Source: Saprospiraceae bacterium
GTDB taxonomy: Bacteria; Bacteroidota; Bacteroidia; Chitinophagales; Saprospiraceae
Assembly: GCA_016714785.1 (NCBI GenBank)
Contig: JADKCC010000013.1
Location: 62,001 to 126,000, forward strand
Direction of reading: 5' to 3'
Length of the DNA stretch: 64,000 nucleotides
Below are positions 26,524 to 35,810 of the stretch, in pieces. The translations under genes were made by a program, and so were the position numbers. The notes under the pieces are model-generated. The model worked only from the letters and a program-made list of their open reading frames with translations, made no database searches and had not been told where the DNA came from. Position 1 is the stretch's first letter. Each line of letters begins with the position of its first letter.

Positions 26524-28026
26524 TTATTTATATCTTCTTTTGATTTTTTTGCCACTTTCTTTGAAGTTATTGCCACCAACATCTTCATTTCCAGCTTGAC
26601 CACCTACTCTGATCATTGCACATCTAAAACCAATGGTTCTATCGGATTTATCTTCGTCTTTGTATCTTCTTGCACCTGGAGATAACCAAAATAATCTGTC
26701 TGCCCATGAACCACCTTTATAAACTTTTGATTTGTCACTAACCAAAGTAGTTTCGCCATACAAATATTTTATGTAATCGGCATCACCATCTTCATGTCCT
26801 CTCACATCACCTTTTTTATAATTTTCTCTATCCTTCACTTCATCATCTTCGACATTTCTGTATTTAAGTCTTCCTAGCGAATCTTTTTCTACAGGTTTGC
26901 CTTCCTCATCAATAATAGGGGAAGTAAATTGATTACCTCTAAATGGATTTAATTCATGGTTTTCTGCATCATTGAGTGTAAGTGATGTCATTGGTCTATA
27001 AGTGTCTGCTGTCCATTCATTGACATTACCTGCCATGTTGTACAAACCAAAATCATTTGGAAGGTAAGACCTTACAGGGCCACAAAAAGATGCATTATCG
27101 TTAAGATTTCCGGCAAGCCCCATATAGTCACCACGACCTCTTTTAAAGTTTGCAAGGATTCTACCTTGTGTCGCAGTACGCTTTTTATATCTAGCTGTAT
27201 TACCATTCCAAGGATAAAATCTTCTTTCTGTATAAACTTCATCATCAGATGTAGGTTGATTACCTTGCAATGCCAACGCAGCATATTCCCATTCTGCTTC
27301 TGTAGGCAGTCTGTAATCAGGTAATAAAATACCATCATCAAACATAACAGGTCTTTCCCCACCATTTACTAGATTTGGAAGATTCTTTTTTACATTTCCT
27401 TGATATTGACCAGTGAGATATGCTTTGGAGTCAAAGTTGTCCGAATCCTTAGATTCTGGTGTAGGGTTTAAGATACCTCTTTCGATCAAAATCATTTCAT
27501 TTACCCGGCTAGATCTCCATTTCGCATATTCATTGGCTTGTAACCAAGTAATACCTACTACAGGATAATCATCATAAGAAGGGTGTCTGAAATATGTCTC
27601 TACTAAAGGCTCATTAAAAGCCAACTCTTCTCGCCATACTAATGTATCTGGAAGAGCATTTCTGTAAACTTCAGGATAGCTTACATATCTATTTTTAATC
27701 CAATGAAGGTATTCTCTATAGTTGATGTTTGAAACTTCCGTTTCATCCATATAGAAAGAGGATACAGTCACTCTCCTAGGAGCGTTATTGAATTCATAGG
27801 TTACATCCTGCTGGGTTAAACCCATAGAAAATGTACCACCTTCTACGAGAACAAGATTAGGCCCATCTATTTGACCTTCATAATTTTTCTTCTCAAATCC
27901 GCCCCATTCAGGATCATTATATTTCCAACCTGTGGCTGATGATGCTTCTCCCCCTTTTTTACTACAAGATGAGAAAACTATGGCAATAATTGCCAGAAAA
28001 CTTAATGAATTAATTAAATTTTTCAT
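26524..28026 (-). CDS. gldJ: GldJ-type SUMF1/FGE-domain lipoprotein (gliding/T9SS)
   Basis: A 500-residue protein with a lipoprotein signal (AIVFSSC, Cys at about 20). It has the formylglycine-generating-enzyme fold without signs of enzyme function: VEGGTFSMG, SFYMDETEVSNINYREYL, YPVVGITWLQANEYAKW, RLPTEAEWEYAA, NVNEWTADTYR, KGGSWADRLFW and IGFRCAM. The N-terminal TGWKYNDPEWGGFE segment, the long insertions in the middle, and the location next to murF and porU point to GldJ rather than GldK. GldJ stabilises the gliding/T9SS machinery in the periplasm. A consensus promoter precedes it. Confidence 0.88.
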   Translation of the reverse strand: MKNLINSLSFLAIIAIVFSSCSKKGGEASSATGWKYNDPEWGGFEKKNYEGQIDGPNLVLVEGGTFSMGLTQQDVTYEFNNAPRRVTVSSFYMDETEVSNINYREYLHWIKNRYVSYPEVYRNALPDTLVWREELAFNEPLVETYFRHPSYDDYPVVGITWLQANEYAKWRSSRVNEMILIERGILNPTPESKDSDNFDSKAYLTGQYQGNVKKNLPNLVNGGERPVMFDDGILLPDYRLPTEAEWEYAALALQGNQPTSDDEVYTERRFYPWNGNTARYKKRTATQGRILANFKRGRGDYMGLAGNLNDNASFCGPVRSYLPNDFGLYNMAGNVNEWTADTYRPMTSLTLNDAENHELNPFRGNQFTSPIIDEEGKPVEKDSLGRLKYRNVEDDEVKDRENYKKGDVRGHEDGDADYIKYLYGETTLVSDKSKVYKGGSWADRLFWLSPGARRYKDEDKSDRTIGFRCAMIRVGGQAGNEDVGGNNFKESGKKIKRRYK

Positions 28027-28058
28027 TGACTGATATTCTATTATTCTAATTTAGCGCC

Positions 28059-28088
28059 CAAATATAAGGCTATTTTAAAAAACGCAAA
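28059..28088 (-). promoter_or_regulatory. Promoter of gldJ
   Basis: TTTG (28088-28085), 18-nt spacer, TATATTTG (28066-28059) on the minus strand. Both elements match the Bacteroidota consensus, with the ATG 33 nt downstream. Confidence 0.72.
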
Positions 28089-28137
28089 CTAATTTGACAA
28101 AAAAAAAGAAACTTTAACAAAATAAAATAAAAAAACA

Positions 28138-29211
28138 TCATCTAAAAATTGCAAAACAGTCGTTGTAGTCTTGCTTTTTAGGATATAAATAATCAAAATT
28201 TAAAATAATACCTAATTCATGACTTCCACCTTGTTTTAAACTTAGTTGAGACATTGTTAGATCAAAGCTATAAGTGATTTTGAAAAAATCTTTTTTAATT
28301 CCAAAGGATGTTATCAATGCGTCACCATTATAAAAAGAGTGTCTGTACCATAAACCGCCATGAACTTTATTCACTGCTAGATATGCTCCGATATTTACTT
28401 GATTAAAATCTCTTTGTCTTTGTACCATTATATTTGGAGATAAAAACGTAGGATCTACATTTTTATTGCCTGGCCTAAGGACAATTTGTGCACCTGCATG
28501 TATGGTAAATCTTATGGGAAGGGCTAACGCTGCACCATCACCAGTATTCAGACCTGAAATAAAAGATATGTCTGGTGTATTTAGATTTTTCATTGAAAGT
28601 CCTACATGATAAGTTGGGCTATAAAGTAATAAACCTGCTCCAATATTTAAGTAGTTTTTGGAAGTTTCATTTGGAGGAGTCTCGGCACTTGGGTAGGGAG
28701 TGCCACCTGGAGATATTGGACCTAGTCTTGGATCTATGGCATCACCAAAAGCCAGTTTGCCCCAATCTAATGAACTGTTCACAAATCCAAATTCCATACC
28801 GCTTTTCAGAAACATATCACCTGCTACTTTTATGCGGTAACTATAATATCCCGTAAGTCCTGTTGTTCTAAGGGTTCCATCTCCAGCATTATCAGATAAA
28901 AGACTGACTCCTAGTCCACTTTTTAGTTTAGTGATGTATTGGTCGTAAGCAAGTGAGTAGGTAGTGTAAATGTTTCCTAATGCTGGCCATTGATTTCTAT
29001 AATTTAACTGGACCAACGGACCATGTGTATTGCCAGCCATAGCTGAGTTTAGTTGTAAGTGAGCATTATAAAACTGACTAAATACAGGATCTTGGCTAAA
29101 TGAAGTGGCTGGGTTAAAAATAAAAATGCTTAAGATCATATACTGTACATAATCTTTAAAGAAAATTTTCAAAAAAATAAAATTTATGCCTTTTCTATCT
29201 CTCATTAACAA
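28138..29211 (-). CDS. PorP/SprF family T9SS-associated outer membrane protein
   Basis: A 357-residue protein. The hallmark N-terminal segment DPVFSQFYNAHLQLNSAMAG is followed by LNYRNQWPAL and a beta-barrel with SGMEFGFVNSSLDW and GLSMKNL. Proteins of this family are the outer membrane partners of large T9SS adhesins and of the PorK/N ring. The annotated start gives a 24-residue extension before a cleaner signal peptide starting at Met 25 (29139); both remain possible. It stands upstream of and divergent from porU. Confidence 0.93.
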   Translation of the reverse strand: MLMRDRKGINFIFLKIFFKDYVQYMILSIFIFNPATSFSQDPVFSQFYNAHLQLNSAMAGNTHGPLVQLNYRNQWPALGNIYTTYSLAYDQYITKLKSGLGVSLLSDNAGDGTLRTTGLTGYYSYRIKVAGDMFLKSGMEFGFVNSSLDWGKLAFGDAIDPRLGPISPGGTPYPSAETPPNETSKNYLNIGAGLLLYSPTYHVGLSMKNLNTPDISFISGLNTGDGAALALPIRFTIHAGAQIVLRPGNKNVDPTFLSPNIMVQRQRDFNQVNIGAYLAVNKVHGGLWYRHSFYNGDALITSFGIKKDFFKITYSFDLTMSQLSLKQGGSHELGIILNFDYLYPKKQDYNDCFAIFR

Positions 29212-29396
29212 TTTTAAAACAATACAACGGTAAATACAGACGTTTTATGTCAGAATATTACAATTTTTAACTTTATTTTATATTTTCATAAACATATAAA
29301 TATTGTTAACGTAATAATGATATAACAGTTTACAATTTAACTGGTCTTATTTATTTTTTGATCAAATTTAAAGTAGAATCTTATAAAACCACAAAT

Positions 29397-32300
29397 ATGG
29401 AGTATTTACATAGAAAAATTCTTTATGCAATTATCTTTTTTATATCCTCTTGTTTTGGGGCTATAACCGCTCAAGAAAGTTTAGTATTTAAGAAAAGTAT
29501 AGATTGGCAAGAAGGAGATACTAGGTTTAGTAAGTTGAAAATGAATTCGGATGGTGTTTTTAATGACTTTTTGCCACAGGTATCTCTATACTATACAACT
29601 TTACCCTTTAAAAATGCTGAAATTTTGTCAAGTAAGCTCATAGTGGAAAGGTCAGAAATTGTGAATGTGGATGATGATCTGAATGCGAAAATTTTGAATA
29701 CTGATTACGTGCTTACATTAAGTAATGTAGAAGTTAGGAAAAAATTTAGTTTGAATGTAACTGTAAATCCAGTGAGAAAAACAACGGATGGCAAGGTGGA
29801 GCGTTTATTATCTTTTAGTGTGGAGGTGTCTTATAAAGTTTCAGAAATACTAGGATATAGAGATCCAGAAGCAACTTATACTTCCGTACTGGCAGATGGC
29901 GATATATATAAGATACGTGTGAGCCAAACTGGGATTTATAAAATTGATAAAACATTTATTGAAAGTAAACTTGGAATCAATTTATCCAATGTAAATCCAA
30001 AAAAAATCAAAATTTATGGGAATAAGGGAGGAAGGGTATTAGAGGCTAATAATATGCCAAGGACAGATGATTTGGAGGAACTTTCGATTTTTGTGTCTGG
30101 CGAAGATGATGGTAGATTTGATAATGGAGATTTTATCATTTTCTATGGCGAAGGGGCAGATGTTTGGAGATATAATACAATTGCAAATAATTTTATATAT
30201 GATAAGAATATTTATGATGACTATAATTATTATTTTATAAAAATTGACAGTAAAGATGGGTTGAGAGTGCAGAAAGCACCAACTGTTAACGTGTTTGCTA
30301 CAAAGACTGTTTCGAATTTTGATATGCTTCAGCAGTATGAAGAAGATAAAATCAATTTATTGGGAAGTTTTACAGCAGCTGAAGGTACTGGCAAACAGTG
30401 GTATGGTGATGTATTAAGTAGCAGTGGTCGAGAAAAAACTTATACATCCAAATTTGATTTTTCAGGCTTGGACAATAGCGTGCCTATGGAAGTAGAAATG
30501 GCTTTTGCAGGAAGGAGTAGGGTAAATTCTTCAGTTTCATTGAATGTCGGGAGTAAAACACTTACTAAAAATATTACTAGTGTCAATGATTTAAATGCAG
30601 AATCACTTTATGCACGTAGGGTATTATTGAGTGAATCTTTCTTAAATACATCAAATAGTCCAACTGTGAGTGTTAACTATCCCAATGTGTCGGGAGAGTC
30701 TCAAGGTTGGTTAGATTACATTAAAATAATAAATAGTAGAGAGCTGACTTTAAATAATAGTCAGTTGGCTTTTAGAAACCGTCAGCTAAAAGATGCTGAA
30801 GTTGCAGCATTCAACATTAAGGGTATGACAAATCAAATAGTGTGGGACATCACGGACCCCTATCATCCTAAAATGGTGACTATTTTCGAAAATCAACTGA
30901 AGTTTAGACCTGAAGGACAAGTTAAGGAATTTGTAGCTCATAATAATGTGATAGGTGCATTCGATGCTGTTGCTTTGGGTAAACTATCCAATCAAAATAT
31001 ACATGCTCTAAAAGATGAAGATTTGATTATAGTTTATCATCCTAATTTCAAAAATGAAGCTCTTAGATTGGCTGAACATAGAGTTAAGCATTCTGGTTTT
31101 AAGGTGTTGGCTGCTGATGTGAATGAGATTTACAATGAGTTTTCAGGAGGGAAAGTTGATCCCGGGGCCATCAGAGATATGGCTAGATTGTTGCTTTTTA
31201 GAAACCCAAATTTCAGGTATTTATTATTGTTCGGGGATGGATCGTATGATTATAAAGGCATAGTAAAGGACATTCCAGTAGAAAATTTCATTCCTGTTTA
31301 TGAAACAGATGAATCATTGGACCCAATAGAAGGATTTCCATCTGATGATTTTTATGCTTTATTGGGAGATAATGAAGGGGTGGGACTCAAAGGTGGTTTG
31401 GATGTATATGTGGGAAGGTTACCAGCAAAAAATATGGAAGATGCAAAAGTCTTAGTGGATAAAATTATTCATTATGATACTTCTCATGCTACACTTGGTG
31501 ATTGGCGACTTCGCAATGGTTTTGTAGGTGATGATGAAGACGGGAATACTCATCTTAGAGATGTAGATAGTATAGCCAAACTTGATGAAGGTCGTCATCC
31601 ATTATACAATCAACAAAAGGTGTATTCAGATGCTTACAAACAAGTGTCCACATCAGGAGAAAAACGATTTCCAGATGTAAATAAGGCAATTAATGATAAT
31701 ATTTTTAAAGGTCAATTATCTTTGACTTATCTTGGACATGGTGGTCCACTTGGGTGGGCTCAAGAAAGGATACTTACTGTTCCTGATTTAGATAGCTGGA
31801 CTAATCTTAACAGTTTAACTGTATTAGTTACGGCAACTTGTTCTTTTGGTGCTTATGATGATCCTTCTATAATAAGCCCTGCGGAGTTTGCTATGTTGAA
31901 TGCTAAGGGTGGTGCCATCGCATTGATGACGACTACCCGTGCAGTTTATACCAATTCTAATTACCAACTGACTGATGCTTCGCATGAGCTAATGTACAAG
32001 AAGGTCGATGGGAAGGCTCCTACACTAGGGTATATACTAAGCGAAGGAAAGAATAAATATTCAGGAGATTCATTTAGGACTAATTCAAGAAAATTTGCTT
32101 TATTAGGTGATCCATCATTGCAAATTGCTTTGCCCAAAATGAATGTTATTACAGAGAAAATAAATGGCAAAGATGCGCAGAGTATTATAGATACCATCAA
32201 TGCTTTGGAGAGAGTTACAATAGAAGGATATATAGCAGATGATTCAGGTAAATTAGCTTCTGGTTTTAGTGGCACTATTTACCCAACGGTGTTCGACAAA

Positions 32301-33230
32301 AAATCTACATTGCAGACCTTATCCAATGATGGTGAAAATGCATCTCCAAAATATACTTTTACTGTATATAGAGACGTCCTCTTTAAAGGTGCAGCATCTG
32401 TAACTGGTGGTAAATGGAGTTTTAGTTTTTGGGTGCCAAAAAATATAAATTATAGTTTTGGAAATGGACGGATTTCATATTATGCTACTGATGGTAATGT
32501 CATAGATGCAAGTGGGCTGTATGAAAATGTGATCATAGGAGGTACTAATCCCAATTTGATTGTGGATGACCAAGGGCCAAAAATGGATCCTTTTATGAAT
32601 GATGAAAGTTTTGTGTCTGGAGGTATGACAAACGAAAGTCCTATTTTGTTATTAAATCTATCGGATGATTTTGGTATCAATGTTACAGGTAATGCCATTG
32701 GTCAGGATATTACAGCGATATTGGACGGGGATACTAAAAATATATTTATACTTAATGAGTTTTACGAGTCAAAAAAGGACGATTATACTAGTGGCACTGT
32801 ACGTTTTCCATTATCAAATTTAGAAAAAGGTAGTCACCATATCATAGCCAAAGCATGGGACATAGCTGGCAACTCAACAGAAAAGAGAATTGATTTTACA
32901 GTGACAGAAAGTGGAAGTAATAAATTAAATAGAGTTTATAATTACCCTAACCCTTTTACTACCAAAACATCTTTTCAATTTGAACATGATTTAATCAATA
33001 CTGAATTGGATATTTTGGTGAATATTTACACAATTACGGGAAAATTGATAAAAAGTATCACTGAAACAAAATATTCTTCAGGATTTAGAGTTAATGATAT
33101 CGGTTGGAATGGAAATGATGATTTCGATTCTGGTCTGGCGAGAGGGATTTATCTTTATAAAATATATGTGCACTCAAAGGAACTCAACATCACGAGAGAA
33201 AGTAACTTTGAGAAGCTAATTAAACTTTAA
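29397..33230 (+). CDS. porU: T9SS sortase PorU (C25 cysteine peptidase)
   Basis: About 1277 residues from the ATG at 29397 (an in-frame extension to 29358 is less likely). The order is a signal peptide ending in AITAQ, a propeptide-like beta region, a gingipain-type caspase-fold domain, Ig-like domains, and a C-terminal region starting at YNYPNPF with a final KLIKL like a T9SS sorting domain. The catalytic His is in TYLGHGGP (near 31737) and the Cys in VTATCSFGAYD (near 31837). PorU removes the C-terminal sorting signal of exported proteins and attaches them to the cell surface, here plausibly including the amidase at 4087. porV follows 47 bp downstream. Confidence 0.95.
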   Translation: MEYLHRKILYAIIFFISSCFGAITAQESLVFKKSIDWQEGDTRFSKLKMNSDGVFNDFLPQVSLYYTTLPFKNAEILSSKLIVERSEIVNVDDDLNAKILNTDYVLTLSNVEVRKKFSLNVTVNPVRKTTDGKVERLLSFSVEVSYKVSEILGYRDPEATYTSVLADGDIYKIRVSQTGIYKIDKTFIESKLGINLSNVNPKKIKIYGNKGGRVLEANNMPRTDDLEELSIFVSGEDDGRFDNGDFIIFYGEGADVWRYNTIANNFIYDKNIYDDYNYYFIKIDSKDGLRVQKAPTVNVFATKTVSNFDMLQQYEEDKINLLGSFTAAEGTGKQWYGDVLSSSGREKTYTSKFDFSGLDNSVPMEVEMAFAGRSRVNSSVSLNVGSKTLTKNITSVNDLNAESLYARRVLLSESFLNTSNSPTVSVNYPNVSGESQGWLDYIKIINSRELTLNNSQLAFRNRQLKDAEVAAFNIKGMTNQIVWDITDPYHPKMVTIFENQLKFRPEGQVKEFVAHNNVIGAFDAVALGKLSNQNIHALKDEDLIIVYHPNFKNEALRLAEHRVKHSGFKVLAADVNEIYNEFSGGKVDPGAIRDMARLLLFRNPNFRYLLLFGDGSYDYKGIVKDIPVENFIPVYETDESLDPIEGFPSDDFYALLGDNEGVGLKGGLDVYVGRLPAKNMEDAKVLVDKIIHYDTSHATLGDWRLRNGFVGDDEDGNTHLRDVDSIAKLDEGRHPLYNQQKVYSDAYKQVSTSGEKRFPDVNKAINDNIFKGQLSLTYLGHGGPLGWAQERILTVPDLDSWTNLNSLTVLVTATCSFGAYDDPSIISPAEFAMLNAKGGAIALMTTTRAVYTNSNYQLTDASHELMYKKVDGKAPTLGYILSEGKNKYSGDSFRTNSRKFALLGDPSLQIALPKMNVITEKINGKDAQSIIDTINALERVTIEGYIADDSGKLASGFSGTIYPTVFDKKSTLQTLSNDGENASPKYTFTVYRDVLFKGAASVTGGKWSFSFWVPKNINYSFGNGRISYYATDGNVIDASGLYENVIIGGTNPNLIVDDQGPKMDPFMNDESFVSGGMTNESPILLLNLSDDFGINVTGNAIGQDITAILDGDTKNIFILNEFYESKKDDYTSGTVRFPLSNLEKGSHHIIAKAWDIAGNSTEKRIDFTVTESGSNKLNRVYNYPNPFTTKTSFQFEHDLINTELDILVNIYTITGKLIKSITETKYSSGFRVNDIGWNGNDDFDSGLARGIYLYKIYVHSKELNITRESNFEKLIKL

Positions 33231-33277
33231 TTTCTTTTTAACAAATATAATTTTGTAATATTGCGGCGTTTTAATAA

Positions 33278-34534
33278 ATGAGTATGAATAATATAATAAA
33301 AAACTTTATTTTTGGTATAATAGTATTATTGCCAATGTCTATAATGGCACAAGTATTTGATCCTGTTAAAGGTTGTGTGGTAGATAATAATGGTAATTGT
33401 ATTTCCAATACATTATTAACAGCAGTACCATTTTTGAGAATAACACCCGATGCCAGGTCTGGTGCAATGGGAGATGTAGGAATTGCATTAGATCCCAATG
33501 CCAACTCAATGCACTTCAATGCATCATCGTTAGTTTTTGCAGAAGATCAATCTGGATTTTCGTTTACTTATACGCCATGGTTGACTAATTTGAACTTGGA
33601 TGATATATTTTTATTGTATATCTCTGGCTTTTATAAGATTGATGACAATTCTGTGCTGGGTGGAGGTATTCGATATTTTTCATTGGGAGATATTGACTTC
33701 ACTGATGCTAATGGTGGTTCTTTAGGAGTGGGAAGACCGCGAGAAGGTGAATTTACGATCGCTTATGGTAGAAAACTAGGAGATAAACTTTCTGCTTCTT
33801 TATCAGGAAAGTACATATTTAGTAATCTAGCATCCAATCAACAAGTAAATGGTGTAGATATTACCACTGCTAAAGCCTTTGCTGCCGACTTAGGTATAAA
33901 TTATAGAACTAAAACCAAAATGGGTGGCTACAAAGGAGAATGGTCTTATGGCTTGGCTTTGACCAATATAGGATCGAAAATATCTTACACAAGAGATAAT
34001 TTAGTAAGAGACTTTATCCCATCGAATTTAGGGTTAGGTACGGCTCTTAAATTGGACTTAGATCAATATAACTCATTGACTTTTGGTTTGGATTTTAATA
34101 AGTTGTTTGTACCAACTCCAATTTCCCAAAAAATTTATGATGCGAATGGCAAAGAAATTCCTAACCCTGAATATGATAAAAATGATAATAAGATTGCCGA
34201 TTATCGTGAAAAATCTCTTTTTTCGGGTATGCTAGGTTCTTTCGGAGATGCACAAGGAGGTTTTAAAGAAGAGGTAAAAGAGGTTTCTTTGAGTATTGGT
34301 GCGGAATATTGGTATGACAAACAGTTTGCTTTCAGAGGTGGATATTATTGGGAAAGTGCTGAGAAAGGAAATAGAAGATATTTTACCGTAGGAGCAGGAA
34401 TTAAGTACAATGTATTTGGGATAGATTTATCTTACTTGATACCTACATCAGTTATACCTAACCCTTTGGATAATACTTTGCGTTTTTCATTATTATTTGA
34501 CTTTTCAGTATTTCAAGCTGATGGTGGTGAATAA
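33278..34534 (+). CDS. porV: T9SS outer membrane protein PorV
   Basis: A 418-residue FadL-like beta-barrel with a signal peptide ending in IMAQ. The N-terminal signature TAVPFLRITPDARSGAMGD and ALDPNANSMHFN are characteristic of PorV/LptO. PorV carries substrates from the translocon to PorU for processing, and the two genes form one unit. The terminator at 34558-34592 ends it. Confidence 0.96.
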   Translation: MSMNNIIKNFIFGIIVLLPMSIMAQVFDPVKGCVVDNNGNCISNTLLTAVPFLRITPDARSGAMGDVGIALDPNANSMHFNASSLVFAEDQSGFSFTYTPWLTNLNLDDIFLLYISGFYKIDDNSVLGGGIRYFSLGDIDFTDANGGSLGVGRPREGEFTIAYGRKLGDKLSASLSGKYIFSNLASNQQVNGVDITTAKAFAADLGINYRTKTKMGGYKGEWSYGLALTNIGSKISYTRDNLVRDFIPSNLGLGTALKLDLDQYNSLTFGLDFNKLFVPTPISQKIYDANGKEIPNPEYDKNDNKIADYREKSLFSGMLGSFGDAQGGFKEEVKEVSLSIGAEYWYDKQFAFRGGYYWESAEKGNRRYFTVGAGIKYNVFGIDLSYLIPTSVIPNPLDNTLRFSLLFDFSVFQADGGE

Positions 34535-34557
34535 CAGTTTTTAAAATTAAAAATAAT

Positions 34558-34592
34558 AAAAAGGGGCTTCATACATTTGGAGCCCCTTTTTT
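34558..34592. terminator. Terminator after porV
   Basis: AAAAAGGGGCT (34558-34568) and AGCCCCTTTTTT (34581-34592), an 11-bp stem with a 12-nt loop and a T-run. It may also serve the minus-strand gene that ends at 34596. Confidence 0.9.
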
Positions 34593-34595
34593 CAT

Positions 34596-34766
34596 TTATT
34601 CATTTTCATTTTTATTACGCAGAGACCTTTTGGCATCTTTCAATGCCTTATCTATAATGTATTCCAACTGTCCATTTACACTTCGAAATTCTTCAGCTGC
34701 CCATTTTTCAAGTGCTTCGTATGTTTTTGTGTTTAGCCTTAGGACAAATGATTTTTTTTCACCCAT
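34596..34766 (-). CDS. Small ribbon-helix-helix (Arc-type) DNA-binding protein
   Basis: A 56-residue protein too short for usual ORF cut-offs: it starts MGEKKSFVLRLNTKTYEALE, then KWAAEEFRSVNGQLEYIIDK, and ends in a basic tail. The first strand (KSFVLRL) followed by two helices, the second carrying SVNGQLEYIIDKAL, fits the Arc/CopG ribbon-helix-helix fold, dimeric with DNA read by the beta strand. It begins 9 nt after the SPFH gene stop, so the two form an operon. SPFH plus a small Arc-like protein recurs in other bacteria (from memory). It probably represses its own operon. Confidence 0.85.
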   Translation of the reverse strand: MGEKKSFVLRLNTKTYEALEKWAAEEFRSVNGQLEYIIDKALKDAKRSLRNKNENE

Positions 34767-34775
34767 TGCTTTGTC

Positions 34776-35636
34776 TTAATGGTGTAAAGTACCTGCATTC
34801 ACTACAGGTGAAGCGGCTTTGTCTGAACAAAGTACTACTAAAAGATTGCTTACCATAGCTGCTTTTCTTTCTTCATCCAAGTGTATGATATCCTTTTTGT
34901 TGAGTGCTTCAAGCGCCATTTCCACCATACCCACGGCGCCTTCCACTATTTTACTTCTTGCAGCAACTACCGCCGAAGCCTGTTGACGTTGTAGCATGGC
35001 GCTGGCTATTTCTTGAGAGTAAGCCAAATGGCTTATTCGGCCCTCTATTACCTCAATGCCTGCTAAATCCAATCGTTCAGAAATCTCATTTTCTAACATT
35101 TCATTGATTTCTGTAGAACTAGACCTTAAAGTAATTTCCGCAGTCTCATCTTCAAAATTATCATAAGAATATGCCATTGCCATTTTCCTTAAAGCGGATT
35201 CACTCTGTATGGTCACAAATTCCTGATATTTCTCAACATCAAAAGCAGCTCTGAATGTATCTCTTACCTTCCATACCACTACGGCAGCGATCATGATAGG
35301 ATTACCTTGTTTGTCATTTACTTTCAATTGAGTGGTCTCCAAATTGTGTGCTCTTAAGGATATGTTTTTTTTGAGAAAAAATGGATTTGCCCAAAAAAAT
35401 CCTGATTCTTTAATAGTACCAACATAATCTCCAAATAATGTCAACACTCTAGCACTGTTCGGTTGAATAGCCATCAAACCAGCCAAAAGAAAAAAAGCAA
35501 TAATTGCACCCAAAATGCCATAACCGATGTGAATCCATTGCAGCTTAAAATTGGCTATTGAAAAAATAAGAAGTAACATACTTAATAGAAGAATTGAGTA
35601 TCCTGAAAAAGGCTTAATTGTTTTCTCTGTTTTCAT
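34776..35636 (-). CDS. SPFH/stomatin-like membrane protein
   Basis: A 286-residue protein. Two N-terminal hydrophobic segments (about 12-30 and 36-56) precede an SPFH/Band 7 domain (about 57-210) with ITLRAHNLETTQLKVND-like beginnings (read here as ISLRAHNLETT) and DLAGIEVIEGRISHLAYS. A coiled-coil C-terminus with RQQASAVVAARSKIVEGA follows. SPFH proteins form membrane cages or microdomains that hold proteases. It shares an operon with the ribbon-helix-helix gene just downstream. Confidence 0.9.
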   Translation of the reverse strand: MKTEKTIKPFSGYSILLLSMLLLIFSIANFKLQWIHIGYGILGAIIAFFLLAGLMAIQPNSARVLTLFGDYVGTIKESGFFWANPFFLKKNISLRAHNLETTQLKVNDKQGNPIMIAAVVVWKVRDTFRAAFDVEKYQEFVTIQSESALRKMAMAYSYDNFEDETAEITLRSSSTEINEMLENEISERLDLAGIEVIEGRISHLAYSQEIASAMLQRQQASAVVAARSKIVEGAVGMVEMALEALNKKDIIHLDEERKAAMVSNLLVVLCSDKAASPVVNAGTLHH

Positions 35637-35762
35637 TTGTTTTATTTTATTTTAATATTATTTTGATATCACTTTAATAAATACAAATAAAAAGCAAAAA
35701 GTTCCAGAAAAGTTAATTATTTTTTAAAAATACAAACAAAACCATTAAAATAGCCGTTAGTG

Positions 35763-35779
35763 AATTACAAATTGTAATT
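35763..35779. promoter_or_regulatory. Palindromic operator-like site upstream of the second moxR
   Basis: AATTACAA-A-TTGTAATT is a perfect 8-bp inverted repeat around one base. It is followed by TACCCTTTA, a near -7 element, about 30 bp before the moxR ATG. It sits where a dimeric regulator could block transcription. Confidence 0.4.
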
Positions 35780-35810
35780 TTACCCTTTAATAATAGACAT
35801 ACAATAAAAT

